Assembly (NCBI GenBank): GCA_021234155.1
Contig: JAJEKV010000004.1
Location: 14,166,716 to 14,230,715 of the forward strand
Direction of reading: 5' to 3'
Length of the DNA stretch: 64,000 nucleotides
DNA from: Isoetes taiwanensis
Taxonomy: Eukaryota; Streptophyta; Lycopodiopsida; Isoetales; Isoetaceae
Below are positions 49,895-60,394 of this stretch, piece after piece. The position numbers and the translations under genes are program-made. The number at the start of each line of letters is the position of its first letter. Positions within the stretch are counted from its first letter, which is position 1. The notes under the pieces are model-generated. The model was not told where the DNA came from. It did not search any database and saw only the letters and a list, made by a program, of their open reading frames with translations.

Positions 49895-50115
49895 TCACAA
49901 TCCGAGGCCACATGGGAGAGTGGAGAGTACGTGCAACAAATCCCTCATTAAATCAAAACTCATGGAGGCCATTGAAGCATGGATGAAAATCCTGAAGCGG
50001 GTTACTTACCTAGAAAGTAAGATAAGATAAGATACTTTATATTAATGTCCACGGGGGCCTAAGCAGGCCATGGGACAAAATTACATTTTTACATCTCACA
50101 GTAAAATTGTCTTTT

Positions 50116-51633
50116 TTAAATGCCCTCTCTTTTGTCTATGTTCTGCAAGAGTTCCTTCACATATGCACTCACTCCATAAATGGTTGAAGGGCAGCTAAAG
50201 AAAAGAGGTACCGTAGAGCTCCAGTTCAAGTTTGAAAATTGAGCCCTAAGATTACTGTATTTTGGGCAGCGGAAGATCACGTGTGCTTCATCTTCTATTT
50301 TTTGCAAGTCACAAGTGCATAGTCTTTCTTCCCTTGGAATGCCATGCCATCTTCCTTTCTCAATGAACAAGCGACATGAGCTCGTACGAACTCTCACAAC
50401 AGCCCGAAACATGCTTGGAAACAGTTTCAGGTGGCCCAAATACAATTGTATTTTGTGCTCTCTAGCAAGATTGAAGTCTTTGATATAATATGTAACCTTT
50501 TTTTTGTTGCCTAGCATAACAAATCTTTGAAAAGCTTGCTACCGGAATTCTTTATGGTGGTCTCTGCTAGTGAATCCAAGTTTGCCAAGCCATGCATTTA
50601 GCTCATTGGACCAGCTTTTGTCTTCCTTATCGCTCAGGTGAATAGAGCTCTTAATTGCTGAATGTACTAGGGTGCTCTCATTAGCTACCTTCTTGTACAG
50701 GAAATCCAGAGTTCTGTGCATTGCCAAGATTTCTAAAGGATAGCAGCCACTTTAAAAAGCCATAACCTCATGATAAGGTGTGGAGCGTTTAACGCCAAAA
50801 GACGTGCATAAATGCTGTTTGTATGATTTCTAGTTCTTGCCATTTGGATTTAACAAGGGAGGGCCCCCATATTTTGCATGCCTATAGCATTACCGGAGTG
50901 ACCAGAGCATCCAATAATTGCTTTTTAAGAGTCCACGCACAGATATTTGCCTGCTTACATTGGTTTATCATACCATAGAAAGTCTTGTAGACTGCTGCTA
51001 GGAGTGCTGATTTTTCCTCTTACTTTTTCATATAGTCTGCCTATGCCTTCACCCATGCTTCCGAGACTCCAATTTGCTGGAGTCTGTTAATTAGCAACTG
51101 GCCTGGCGCTGCGTCAAATGCTTTTGTGAAATCTATGAAGCAGCAAAAGAGCTTCTTACCACGTGTTTTAGAATCTTCTATCAATGTCCGGAGGGTGAGG
51201 AGGTGACCTAGAGTGGAGTGCTTGGGGCGGAATCCAGCTTGCCCATATGCTCTAATGTTTTGTTTTTCAACCCATGCAGAGAGTTTTCTATCAAAGATTT
51301 TTCCAAACAGTTTTGCTAAGATGGGGCTAATCATTAGAGTCCGGTAGTTACTTGGCTCATAAGCATCTCCTTTTTTATAAATGGGATGTATCAAACTTGT
51401 AATTCAGGCATTTCGAAAGCCTTCAACAATGGCTTGATTAAACAGTTCGGTGATGACTGTTGAAATATCTTTTTTACCGGCTTTGATGTATTTTGAATCA
51501 AGCCATCAATATCACATGCTTTCCTGCGGGCAAGTTCTCTAATTCCCTGCTGCACTTCATCGACCTCTATGCAAAAGTGTGCATCCACTGGTGGTAAGTA
51601 TAGATTATTTTTCCCCCTTAAAATACAGGGCAT
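50116..51633 (-). pseudogene. LINE reverse transcriptase and C-terminal zinc region
   Basis: Reverse transcriptase copies the element RNA at the target. 51394-51041 carries IHPIYKKGD, NYRTLMISPILAKLF, YGQAGFRPKHST and CCFIDFTKAFD with the palm aspartates. The preceding frame (51633-51391) has RELARRKACDIDG. The YADD region downstream has decayed. 50517-50116 ends with CTCDLQKIEDEAHVIFRCP, the zinc-finger-like motif usual at plant LINE C-termini. Confidence 0.65.
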
Positions 51634-51850
51634 CGCATAAGCTTTCCAAACATAGAGGTCGGTTAGACATAGCTATTCTGCAGGTGGAGATAGGCTATGC
51701 CAAAATCTCTTTGGTTGTTGCCGTAGTTCTTTAGCAAGCTCAAATTGTTTATTTTGCTTCCAAACTTGCTTTTTGGATCTGACCTAGCACCTATATGCGT
51801 TTAAACCAGCTAGAGTATTTGCTACTTTCCTGGCCTCTTTGAGTTCTCTA

Positions 51851-52736
51851 TCACCAGCCATTCCAAGATTGGGTAACAATAGCAGAGCGCCTGAGCCCAT
51901 AAATGTTATATGCACATTTCACTAGCAGTCTATTAGGGGCCAATGCTCTCGCATTTATGCTGACATGTTGCAGCACAGTGGGCATCCCTTTCTTGATAGT
52001 TTCATAAAATCTATCACCTTTTGCAGCACTGTATTTTGGTTTCTTAAAAAGAGCACTTTGCTTGGTTTCTTTATAGGCTTCAATGCCAAAACTGAGTATT
52101 GCATGATCAGATTCTGGTTGAAAATAATTTATGGAGAAATCTTTGATCAATCCAAAGATTTCTGGCAGGCCTGCTAAGTAATCTATAGTGGAGTATGTTA
52201 AAGAATTTTTAGTTTTCCCTCTGAAAGTGTAGCCAGCTGATTGCCATGGCTGCATGCCATTATAGATTATCATATCAAGTGATGAGAGAAAATTCAGAAC
52301 CTGTTGTCCAGCTTGGTTGATTTCTTGATGCATGTTTATTCGTGCATATTTGTGCTCCCATTGTTCACTTATCAGGTTACTTGATTCACCATCCACGAAA
52401 ACTTGCAATGCTTGAAGTTTTCGGGTCCATCCATTTAAGTCTCCTATAATCAGAACATCATAGTCTCTTTTCCATCTATTGATGCACACTCCAAGCTGAG
52501 CAAGTGTTCTAGTTTGCAATTGATAATCCGAAGATGGAATATAGCAGCCCACTATGACCATCTTTATTTCTATTTAACAGAGATGCCCGTACCCTAACTG
52601 CCACATATCGTTTATCTTCCTCATATAAGTATTCCAATTGCAGCTCCTTGCCAAATCTGTTTATAATGAAGCAAGCTATTCCTCCATGTGGTCTACCATG
52701 TTTGGGTTTTGGGTGTTGAAAGTCTATTGAATTCAA
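51851..52736 (-). pseudogene. LINE AP-endonuclease domain
   Basis: This domain nicks target DNA. HGRPHGGIACFIINRFG, VIVGCYIPSS, VLIIGDLNGW and YSTIDYLAGLP ... PESDHAILSF follow the AP-endonuclease order (GG+A ... GDxN ... IDY ... SDH). The two halves lie in different frames around 52510-52560. The copia insertion at 52717 removes it from its N-terminal part. Confidence 0.65.
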
Positions 52737-52916
52737 TGTATTGAAGGAAATAGAGACAACAAAGAAAAATGGAGCGTAAGCTATCTTAAAATGCTATAGA
52801 GAAGAACAACTACTCTAAGCTGACTATTGACATTTATAGTAGGATGTCATGTCAGTACAATAGGTGACATACTATGATGAGTCATCATAACAATGTGATA
52901 TAGTAAATGTCTAACA
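52717..52916 (-). repeat. Copia 3' LTR
   Basis: TGAAAGTC...CTAACA; on the element strand it is the downstream LTR. Pairs with 57695-57893. Confidence 0.92.
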
Positions 52917-52925
52917 TCCCCTCTA
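52917..52925 (-). other. Copia polypurine tract
   Basis: On the minus strand TAGAGGGGA directly precedes the 3' LTR, the expected plus-strand primer position. Confidence 0.75.
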
Positions 52926-53131
52926 ATGACCAGCATAGCTGAAAGGAAATCTAAATCCTAACAAAAAAGAACCTTAAAAGGTTTTTATTCCCCTCTGGGA
53001 ATGAGCCACAGGTGCAACATGTAAGAAATTTTCATAGTGAAGAAATTGTTGCATGTAAGATCCTTAGTGAGACCATCAGCACGCTGATCCTTAATAAAAC
53101 AGTAGGAAAATGTAAGTAACTTATTCTGCAG

Positions 53132-54788
53132 CTATTCTCGAACAAAACAGAGTTTGATGTCCATGTGCTTGATTTGTAAATGAAGCTGATAGTCCTTCGC
53201 ATGTTGTATTGCTCCAAGATTGTCACAGTATATCTTTGCTGGTGTGGTTAGAATGCCAAGATCTTCAAATAAATGAACTAAACACAACATTTCCTGCACT
53301 GTGAGAGTAAGGGCTTTAATTTCTGCTTCAGTAGTACTCATACTGTTAGAGTCTTGTATTTGGGACTTCCAGCTGATAGGATTATCACAAAGAAGGAAAG
53401 ATAGCCCGTGAGACATTTTCTAGAGTCAATATCAGTGGAGGCCATGTCTGAATCAGAGTAAAGGATAAGTTGTGGATTAAGCACTTTAGTGTAGTGTAGA
53501 CCATATGTGGCAGTGCCTTTTAGATATCGAAGTACACGCTTTGCTGCCTTCCAATGTGATTGTTTGGGATGTGTCATAAAGCGAGACAAGACTCCGACGA
53601 TATAGACAATATCAGGTCGAGTAGTACAAAGATATAGGAGTGCTCCAACTAATTGTCTATATAATGTAGAATCCACATCTTCTTCCGCATACTCTAATAA
53701 TAGCTTTTGACCCAAGTCACATGGTGTTGGAGATGTATTGCAGTCTGCCATATGGAATTTCTCCAAAATTTCTGAGAAGTATTTTTGTTGAGACAGTGAG
53801 ATACCTGTATGATTCTGCCAGACTTCTATTCCAAAACAATAGTGCATGAGCCCTAGATATGTAACCTCAAAATGATTTTTAAGAAGACGTTTTGTAGAAA
53901 GGTTAAGATCAGCGGCATCCCCCGTCATAATCGTGTCATCCACGTACAAGAGTATTATATAAACCAAATCCACTTGAAATTTGAAATATAAATTTGGATC
54001 TGCTCTTGATCTTTGGTACTCCATATCAGTAATGAATGTATTGATCTTCATATTCCAACAGCGTGATGCTTGTTTCAAGCCATAGATACTTTTCTTCAGC
54101 TTGCAAACATAATTAGGTTGATTTTGATTTACAAATCCAGGCGGCTGCTGCATATACAGTTCTTCTTGTAGATCTCCATTTAGAAATGCAAATTTGAAAT
54201 CCATTTGATAGATGGGCCAACTTTTCTGTGCTGCCAAAGAGACAACAGCTCGAATAGTGTCCAATCTTACCACAGGTGCAAATACTTCGTTGTAATCAAA
54301 GCCTTCCTCTTGTGTGTACCCTTTAGCTACCAGTCTAGCTTTGTGTTTAGATAGTGTGCCATCTGAGTGATACTTCGTACGAAAGATCCATTTGGCTCCA
54401 ATAATATTGTGATCTGCTGGTTTTGGAACTAGTTCCCAAGTTCCTTGCTTAGAAAGCATGGACAATTCTTCTTTCATAGCTTGCTGCCAGTGAGCATTTT
54501 TGATGCTTGAGAATAGGTAAGAGGATTACGTTCATGTAATACTTTAGCCATCAATGCACAATTACAGAATGTATAATTTGCATTACTGGAACATTGTAAA
54601 GAGGCAGACCTGCGTGGTAGTATACCAGAAAGGTGAATCGCAGTACTTTGAAAATCAACACTAGGTTCAACATCTTCAGATATGGCAGGAGATATAGCAT
54701 GTTCAACATAATCAGTGGGTACAAAATCGTCATAAGCATTGGAGATTGTTGGGACAATTTGAACATCTGAACTTAATGGAAGAAGCAC
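53132..54788 (-). pseudogene. Copia reverse transcriptase and RNase H
   Basis: 54477-53338 opens WELVPKPADHNIIGAKWIFR, continues VARLDTIR-type block, FAFLNGDLQEELYMQQPPGF, KLKKSIYGLKQASRCWN and the catalytic YVDDTIMTG, then the connection region and RNase H start (YSDSDMASTDIDSRKCLTGY). The last part is in another frame (53416-53132: SMSTTEAEIKALT, KIYCDNLGAI), so RNase H is frameshifted. 54788-54474 is the linker from integrase, also shifted. Confidence 0.8.
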
Positions 54789-54898
54789 CGTTTTTTAGGA
54801 GGAACTGATAGATGGTTCCATAGTGAGTGGCTGAGATGTAACCTGAGAGTAATGGTCATCCAAGAGATTGCAAATGACTTTGTCATAATCTGTCTTGT

Positions 54899-55994
54899 CT
54901 AGCTGATGAAAATCTGATGAATAGATGCATCCTCCACAAAAATCATACTTCGCGAAGCAAAAACTCTCTTTGTGATAGGATCATAACACCGCCATGCTTT
55001 CATATTGGTTGTATATCCTATAAATATGACCTTGAGAGACCTGTCAAACAGTTTTCCATTATTCTGTAATATCTCACGAGGGAATGCAGCATAGCCCAGG
55101 CAGCCAAATATCGTAAAATGAGAGACATCAGGTTTACGACTATACAAAACCTCAAAAGGTGTTTTTAGCAATAAAGACTTGGTTGACGTTCTATTGGAGA
55201 TATATACTGCAGTGACAGCAGCTTCATCCCAAAAAACAGGTGGCAATTGTTTGTGCTTGAGCATACTCTGAGTGAGAGCCATAATAGTTCTATTTTTGCG
55301 CTCAACAACTCCGTTTTGAGGATGTGCATATGGGACAATCAACTCCCTGTGTACTCCTTTGGATTTCAGAAAATCTTCAAATTCTTGAGATAAGTATTCT
55401 TTGGCATTGTCAGACCTCAATGCCTTGATTGTTGTAGAAAATTCATTTTCCACAAGCTTACTGAATTTTTTGTACATGGAAAATACTCGAGACTTAAATG
55501 TGATTGGATATATCCACGTATATCTACTAAAGTCATCAACAAATCTGACAAAGTACCTGTTGCCCGATAGTGGCTCAAGTGGTAAGTAGCATATATCCGA
55601 ATGAATCAATTGAAGAGGCGAAGTGGCACGAAATTGAGCATAGTCTGGAAAAGATGCTTGAACTTGCTTTCCAAGACTGCAGGCTGAACATTTTAAGTCT
55701 TGTTCTTTAAGAAGTGGTAATCCATTTACTATTTGATGCTTGGACGTTGTTGCTAAGGCAGAGATACCCATATGTCCATATCGTGCATGCCATAGAGATT
55801 CTTGAGTGCTAGAGATCTGCCAGCGTATATGAACTTGTCAATCGTTGGTTGGAGATTTCTTTTTGCAAAGATATATATAGCCCATCCGAGTTAAGAATTC
55901 CTTGTGCAATAGGTCCAAGTTTTTGAAGATCAATAACCGAAATTTTTTTTTTTGAAGAATGTGAACAAATGCTTACGTGAACAATCTTCGACAA
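54899..55994 (-). pseudogene. Copia integrase
   Basis: From 55771 the zinc-binding end (H..., LKCSACSLGKQ) leads into the catalytic core: IHSDICYLPLEP, VRFVDDFSRYTWIYP, ALRSDNAKEYLS and HPQNGVVERKNRTIM with the D, D and E residues in place, then FGCLGYAAFP. The region above it (55994-55809) belongs to the same polyprotein in a different frame. Integrase inserts the cDNA copy. Confidence 0.8.
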
Positions 55995-56323
55995 AATTTC
56001 AATTTCTTATCAAATTCACTAACACTTAGCAAATTGACAAGTAATCCAGGTACTAATATCACGTCCTCCAGCTTGAAAGTGAGGCAATTGTCTGTAGGAA
56101 GACTAATAGTACCTTTGCCAACTGATTTTTCTTCAGTCCCATCTGCCATTCTGACTAAAGTCTTATCATAAGACTTTAAAGTCTGAAAGACAACAGAATT
56201 TTCAGCAAGATGCTTAGTAGCTCCAGAATCAACTAACCAAACATCATTACTTCCTAAATTTTCCGTAGCAAGGTGAGGAATTGCCTTTCCAGTATATCAA
56301 TATCAATATGATGGGCAGCAACT

Positions 56324-57230
56324 TCAGGTGGAGAAACAATTTTTTGGTGATGGAGCATGAGGAGATGGCTTATCTTTGCAAAATTGGACAAACTCTCTCT
56401 TGAGTTTTCTGCAGTTACGTTTGATGTGACCTTTTACACCACAATACCAGCAAGTAAATGGCTCTTTGCTAGAATTAGACTCAGATCCGGAGATAGACCT
56501 TTTCTGAAATTGATTGGAAGAGTTAGAAGTGGACTTAACCTTGGAATAATGTGCTGCTTCTTGCTGGGACAACTTCTTGCACTCCAGTTCAGCATCATAT
56601 AATTGCTGTTGTAATTGATGAAAGGTGATGTGGATTTTTGGCTGCAATGTATAAAATTGTTTGATATGTTGATATTCTGCTGATAATCCATTCAAAGCAT
56701 ACAAGATTAACTTGATTTCATCCATTTGACCACCAGCTCCAAAGTACTTCTCTTGTAAGACCTTCAACTGTTGTAAATAATCCCTCATATTTGCACAATC
56801 AGCCAATCTGAGGTTATCCATTTTGCATTGTAGAGATAATTGTTTGCCATCTCCTTGATGAACACATGTAGTTTGAAGAAATTCATAAGCCTTCTTGAGG
56901 GCCTTGCAATCTCTTATGTCTCTCATAAATTCTGGAGAGATACATGCCCTTAAGTCATGTAGTTTGAAGAAATTCATAAGCTTTCTTGAAGGCCTTGCAA
57001 TCTCTTATGTCTCTCATAAATTCTGGAGAGATACATGCCCTTAAGTGATTTAGAGCATAGAAGTCCTTCTTCAGTTCTGCTAGAGTGAGAGGATTCCAGG
57101 TGCTCTCAAGAACCTCACCCAGATCTTTGAGATTCAAGTTTGTTTGAAAGGCATCTTTCGAAGTAAAGTAATTGTCCCCATCTAATACTGGATGCTGGAA
57201 ATATTTCCATGGATCTTGACTAACTACCAT
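56324..57230 (-). pseudogene. Copia gag, split by a 91-bp tandem duplication
   Basis: 57230-56955 starts with VVSQDPWKYFQHPVLDGDNY and ends in HLRACISPEFMRDIRDC. 56977-56324 repeats that segment, then runs on through LQQLKVLQEKYFGAGGQM to the zinc knuckle CWYCGVKGHIKRNC. The repeat is a DNA duplication (56865-56955 and 56956-57046) of 91 bp, which is not a multiple of three and throws the frame. Confidence 0.8.
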
Positions 57231-57355
57231 TCTGAAGATCAGAGAATATAGAAAGCAATTAGATCCAGTGAACCTTGAAAAAGAACAATGATCTACGAGG
57301 AATCATTGAAAACAGAGAGTCGCGGTGACAATCTTGCAAATCCTCAGGAAACTCC

Positions 57356-57481
57356 GGCGTGAAGAATCCGGCGTGAAGGATCCGACGTGAAGACCTTGCG
57401 TGAAGTGTGAAGCGTGAAGTGTGGATGTCAAACAAAAAAAAAAAATTGAAGAAATTCGACGTGAAAGAATTTGACGTGAAG
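57356..57481 (-). repeat. CGTGAAG-rich leader repeat of the copia element
   Basis: Between primer site and gag, the plus strand carries about seven CGTGAAG words (one ends AAA), several in units of CCGGCGTGAAGAAT. They form a run of degenerate 13-16 bp repeats in the RNA leader. Confidence 0.6.
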
Positions 57482-57682
57482 AAATTCGGCGTCGATCGAA
57501 TACAATCCGGCAATTCTGAGACAAAAACCGTCTCGAAACCCTTGTTCTTGCAGATTCGGCAAAAACTTATCACCGTTCTTCTGATTCAAGAAATCCTGGG
57601 CTTGATCACAAGCACCAGCAATTTCGACCCATTCTTAGAAGAATCCAGCTCCAAATAAATGTTGACTCTCTCCTCCAACCAG

Positions 57683-57694
57683 GCTCTGATACCA
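57683..57694 (-). other. Copia primer-binding site, initiator tRNA-Met
   Basis: The minus strand reads TGGTATCAGAGC immediately after the 5' LTR, an exact match to the usual plant copia primer site. Confidence 0.92.
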
Positions 57695-57893
57695 TGAAAG
57701 TCTATTGAATTCAATGTACCGAAGGAAATAGAGACAACAAAGGAAAATGGAGCGTAAGCTATCTCAGAATGCTACAGAGAAGAACAACTACTCTAAATTG
57801 ACTATGACATTTATAGTAGGATGTCATGTCAGCACAATAGGTGGCATACTATGCTGAGTCATCATAACAATGTGATATAGTAAATGTCTAACA
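57695..57893 (-). repeat. Copia 5' LTR
   Basis: 199 bases, TG...CA; upstream LTR on the element strand; one base shorter than its partner. Confidence 0.92.
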
Positions 57894-58236
57894 GGTGTCA
57901 TACTGAACCTAAATGATACATTTCAAATTTTGGCATCCTTTTCAAGGAGAAATAAAATATCTACCTCTTTGTTCTTTAGCCATTCCATGCTATGTTGCAC
58001 CCATTTCGATCCCTTTGTGTTCCACCAGCGTGTAGAGACTACTGCAGGCCAACGGTGTTGCTCAAGCCTGTCCTGGATTTCCTAGGCATCCTTGTCCCTG
58101 ATAATAACTTGGCCGTTCCCGTATATTGCCTATTTCCCTTCTTCTCTGGCTTCTTTCACCTTGCGCAGAGCCTCTAGTCTGTCAGTCTTCACATATTTTA
58201 AAGGCTGTCCCTTTAAGATTAGAGCTAGTTTTGAGC

Positions 58237-58719
58237 GGACGCACGTATATAGAGTCCGGGATGTGGTATTTCCGGACTTTTTTTGTGGTGTTTCCGGCCA
58301 TCCGATATCAGCCAAGTGGTATTTCTGGCCAAAAAAGTGGTGTTTCTGGCCAAAAAAAGTGGTGTTTATGGCCAAAAATATGGTATTTATGGCCAAAAAG
58401 TGGTATTTCTGGCCAAAAACCAAGCGCAAAACTGCGCGGTAGAGTCAAAATCTTTGGTCGGATCCCTCTTGCATCTCCCTGGACGGCTTGAAATGCTTCA
58501 AAAGCCCTTCCAATCGCTTTGTCTTCCTCTTTAACACTAGTTTGATGAAGATAGGAAGTGATTTGAGCTCAGATAGAGTCGGATCAAGCAAAAAATGACC
58601 TAAAACAGTTGATTATGGGCTTAAAACTGTGAAGTGCACAGTGGCTGATAACGGGTGGCCGGAAACACCACAAAAAAAGTCCGGAAATACCACATCCCGG
58701 ACTCTAAATACGGCGGTCC
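58237..58719. mobile_element. 483-bp non-autonomous MULE-like element with 78-bp TIRs
   Basis: Perfect 9-bp target duplications GTTTTGAGC (58228-58236 and 58720-58728) flank inverted repeats 58237-58314 and 58642-58719, identical at about 72 of 78 positions. The ends begin GGAC and share TAGAGTCCGGGATGTGG. Long TIRs with a 9-bp duplication are typical of Mutator-like elements. The interior has no gene but holds five copies of a 20-22 bp repeat at 58315-58423. Confidence 0.9.
58315..58423. repeat. Five short tandem repeats inside the MULE-like element
   Basis: Unit GTGGTATTTCTGGCC followed by 5-7 A. Variation: TATTT or TGTTT, and CTGGCC or ATGGCC. The unit resembles the GTGGTATTTCCGG part of the TIR, suggesting it was amplified from it. 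Confidence 0.85.
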
Positions 58720-59368
58720 GTTTTGAGCAGCTCTGTTTTTTCCGATTCATCACCGTATTTGACCAAAATGTACCTTGTTTTCCCCTCCAGTTTTCTTCCT
58801 GTCCTCCAGGCATCCAATATAATATTTTTATCCGCTTTAAGTTCTTCTGCACAAAAGTTTGATGCTACAGTTTTGGTATCTTCACCATCAGCTTCTGGGA
58901 GACGAATGAGTCTGACCCTTGTCATTCTTTTCTGTTTCTCACGCTTTTTGGATAGAACTAATTGCACTTCTTGTTTAATATTATTTTCTGTCACATTCGG
59001 GGCATGGGCATCCTGTTGCTTTTCCAGTATTTTGATGTTTATAGTGAGTGCTTCTACTGTATCTTGCAACTGCGCAACTCGATCCAAAAGAGAGCGGACT
59101 TATATTACCTCTTTGTGTATGGCATCAATTCTGTTGATAGATTTCATTAGGGATTCCCAGGCTGCTGCCGTGACGTCCTACTTGCATCGGGGACGGCAAG
59201 TGGGACGCCCGTCCAAACATGAGCTATGAAACCATGGTTACAGTGTGACACAGGGAATGGGTTTTTGAAGGACTAGAAGTTGAAACCGTGGTCATAAGGT
59301 GATCGAGGGAATGGGTTTCAAAACTAACCTCTGTCATCCTTGGAGACCAAGGATCTGAAGGGGGAAGG

Positions 59369-59632
59369 TATATTATAAACCAGGGGCCGCCACATCTGGG
59401 TGTAACCCAGTACAAAAGAATCAAGGAGGAGAGGGCTGCCATAGATGGTTTCTTGGCTGAAGCTATTCTTGTTCTATTGCTTGATTGTTTGCATGTTACC
59501 ACCAGATTTCTGGAGAGCATCTGAGAGCCAGAGGTTCTTGCACTAGTGGGGAGTCTGGGACTCCGAGGGCAAGGAGGTTTAGTGCTGGATGCTACACCGG
59601 TTTTATCCTAAACCTTGCCTTTAGCCATAACA
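59369..59632 (+). repeat. Right (3') LTR of the gypsy element
   Basis: About 264 bases, preceded by a purine tract (GAAGGGGGAAGG, 59357-59368) that fits the polypurine tract. Shares CTCTTGCACTAGTGGGG-type words and the ATAACA end with the left LTR. Confidence 0.65.
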
Positions 59633-60394
59633 ATAGGCATCTATTTTTGGGTACAATCAAGTCCAATGCTCTGAGCATAAAATAACTTATTATACAAAAG
59701 AAACAGGACAAAAAGAGCTTACATTTCTTAAGATGCTTCAAAAAAATTAACTGTTTAGCAAGAGACTCCAAAACCAAAAACTTCATAGACAGAATATGCA
59801 CTAGGTAGTAGATTTCTTGGCAGATGGAAGTTGCTCAAAAGTACCTTGTTATTTTGGTTTCAATCAAGCTTCACAAATACCACATCTGTGTACCTCAGAT
59901 AACACAATGATTTTGGGCCGGCTGAGCTTCAATTCAATGGCCACACTAGCACTATTTAATAGTTAGAACCTATGTCTTTAAATCATATGCAAAGGTTCGA
60001 AAACACATGAATGAATGCTTTGAAATCTGGCAAAACCTCCAAGGCTACATGCCAAGCGAATTTGATGGAACCCCCGCAGGATTTGCATCGATTTGCTACT
60101 TTTAACCAGTTCATACGACTTTCACTCGATCGTTCTAAAAAATTTTCATCCCAATCCTTAGCTTAGCTTCCTCCACGAATCTCCATCTTCCATTGGAATA
60201 TACATGGCATATTCTAATAACACCTAAAGAAGAAGATTACCAGGTTTGCCCAAAAGAGCAACCCAATAAAGGGCGTGATCCCCTTTTACCCCAATGGTGG
60301 AAATTTTCCCAAAAAAAAAACCCACGAATATACGACCTTTTAGTAATGGAGTTTATAACATTTTAGCACGATTTTTACGAAGGAGAGCGCCTAA
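59633..60394. other. Intergenic, promoter side of the p24 gene
   Basis: No gene is seen. The last few hundred bases should hold the promoter and 5' UTR of the p24 gene; a short A-rich run lies near 60310-60322. No clear TATA box was identified. Confidence 0.35.

Larger units (their letters stand above)
52717..57893 (-). mobile_element. Ty1/copia LTR retrotransposon with target duplication GGTGT
   Basis: Complete in structure: LTRs 52717-52916 (200 bp) and 57695-57893 (199 bp), each starting TG and ending CA on the plus strand; perfect 5-bp duplications GGTGT at 52712-52716 and 57894-57898; primer site next to the right LTR and polypurine tract next to the left one, so it is oriented on the minus strand. 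Gene order gag, integrase, reverse transcriptase, RNase H is that of copia. The LTRs differ by about 11 substitutions and one gap by eye, mostly transitions. Gag is broken by a 91-bp duplication, and pol has further breaks, so the copy is inactive. Confidence 0.92.
50022..59190 (-). mobile_element. LINE retrotransposon inserted in the gypsy element, itself twice interrupted
   Basis: The 3' end lies at the left: minus-strand sequence ends in repeats of TTATC (plus strand GATAA, 50023-50036). Going upstream on the minus strand are a C-terminal zinc region (50116-50517, CTCDLQKIEDEAHVIFRCP), reverse transcriptase (51041-51394), endonuclease (51851-52736), then, beyond a copia insertion (52717-57893) and a MULE-like insertion (58237-58719), an N-terminal region to about 59190. 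Stops and shifts separate the parts. No confident target duplication; TACTTAC / TACTTGC at the two junctions is weak. Borders are accurate to perhaps 20 bases. Confidence 0.65.
57899..59190 (-). pseudogene. LINE N-terminal region, split by a MULE-like insertion
   Basis: 59087-58730 reads a coiled coil (MDRVAQLQDTVEALT), then MTRVRLIRLPE, DKNIILDAWRTGRK and EKTELLK. After the insertion (58237-58719) the host reading resumes at about 58228 with LKGQPLKYV and KTDRLEALRKVKEAREEG, the LKG segment that usually follows. This is LINE ORF1-like or pre-endonuclease sequence. The frames on either side differ by one, besides the insertion. Confidence 0.55.
44981..59632 (+). mobile_element. Ty3/gypsy LTR retrotransposon, decayed, carrying nested insertions
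   Basis: Two LTR copies bound this region: 44981-45247 and about 59369-59632. Both contain GGGGCCGCCACATCTGGGTG and end in ATAACA. A tRNA-Met-like primer site follows the left LTR. In plus orientation come gag with a CCHC knuckle, protease, reverse transcriptase, RNase H, integrase and a C-terminal LHVSQ-type segment, the gene order of Ty3/gypsy. The body stops near 50020, where a LINE tail begins, and resumes near 59190 after the LINE's far end. All coding parts have stops and shifts, so it is dead. No convincing target duplication was found; left LTR start is uncertain by several bases because the outermost bases have diverged. Confidence 0.75.
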
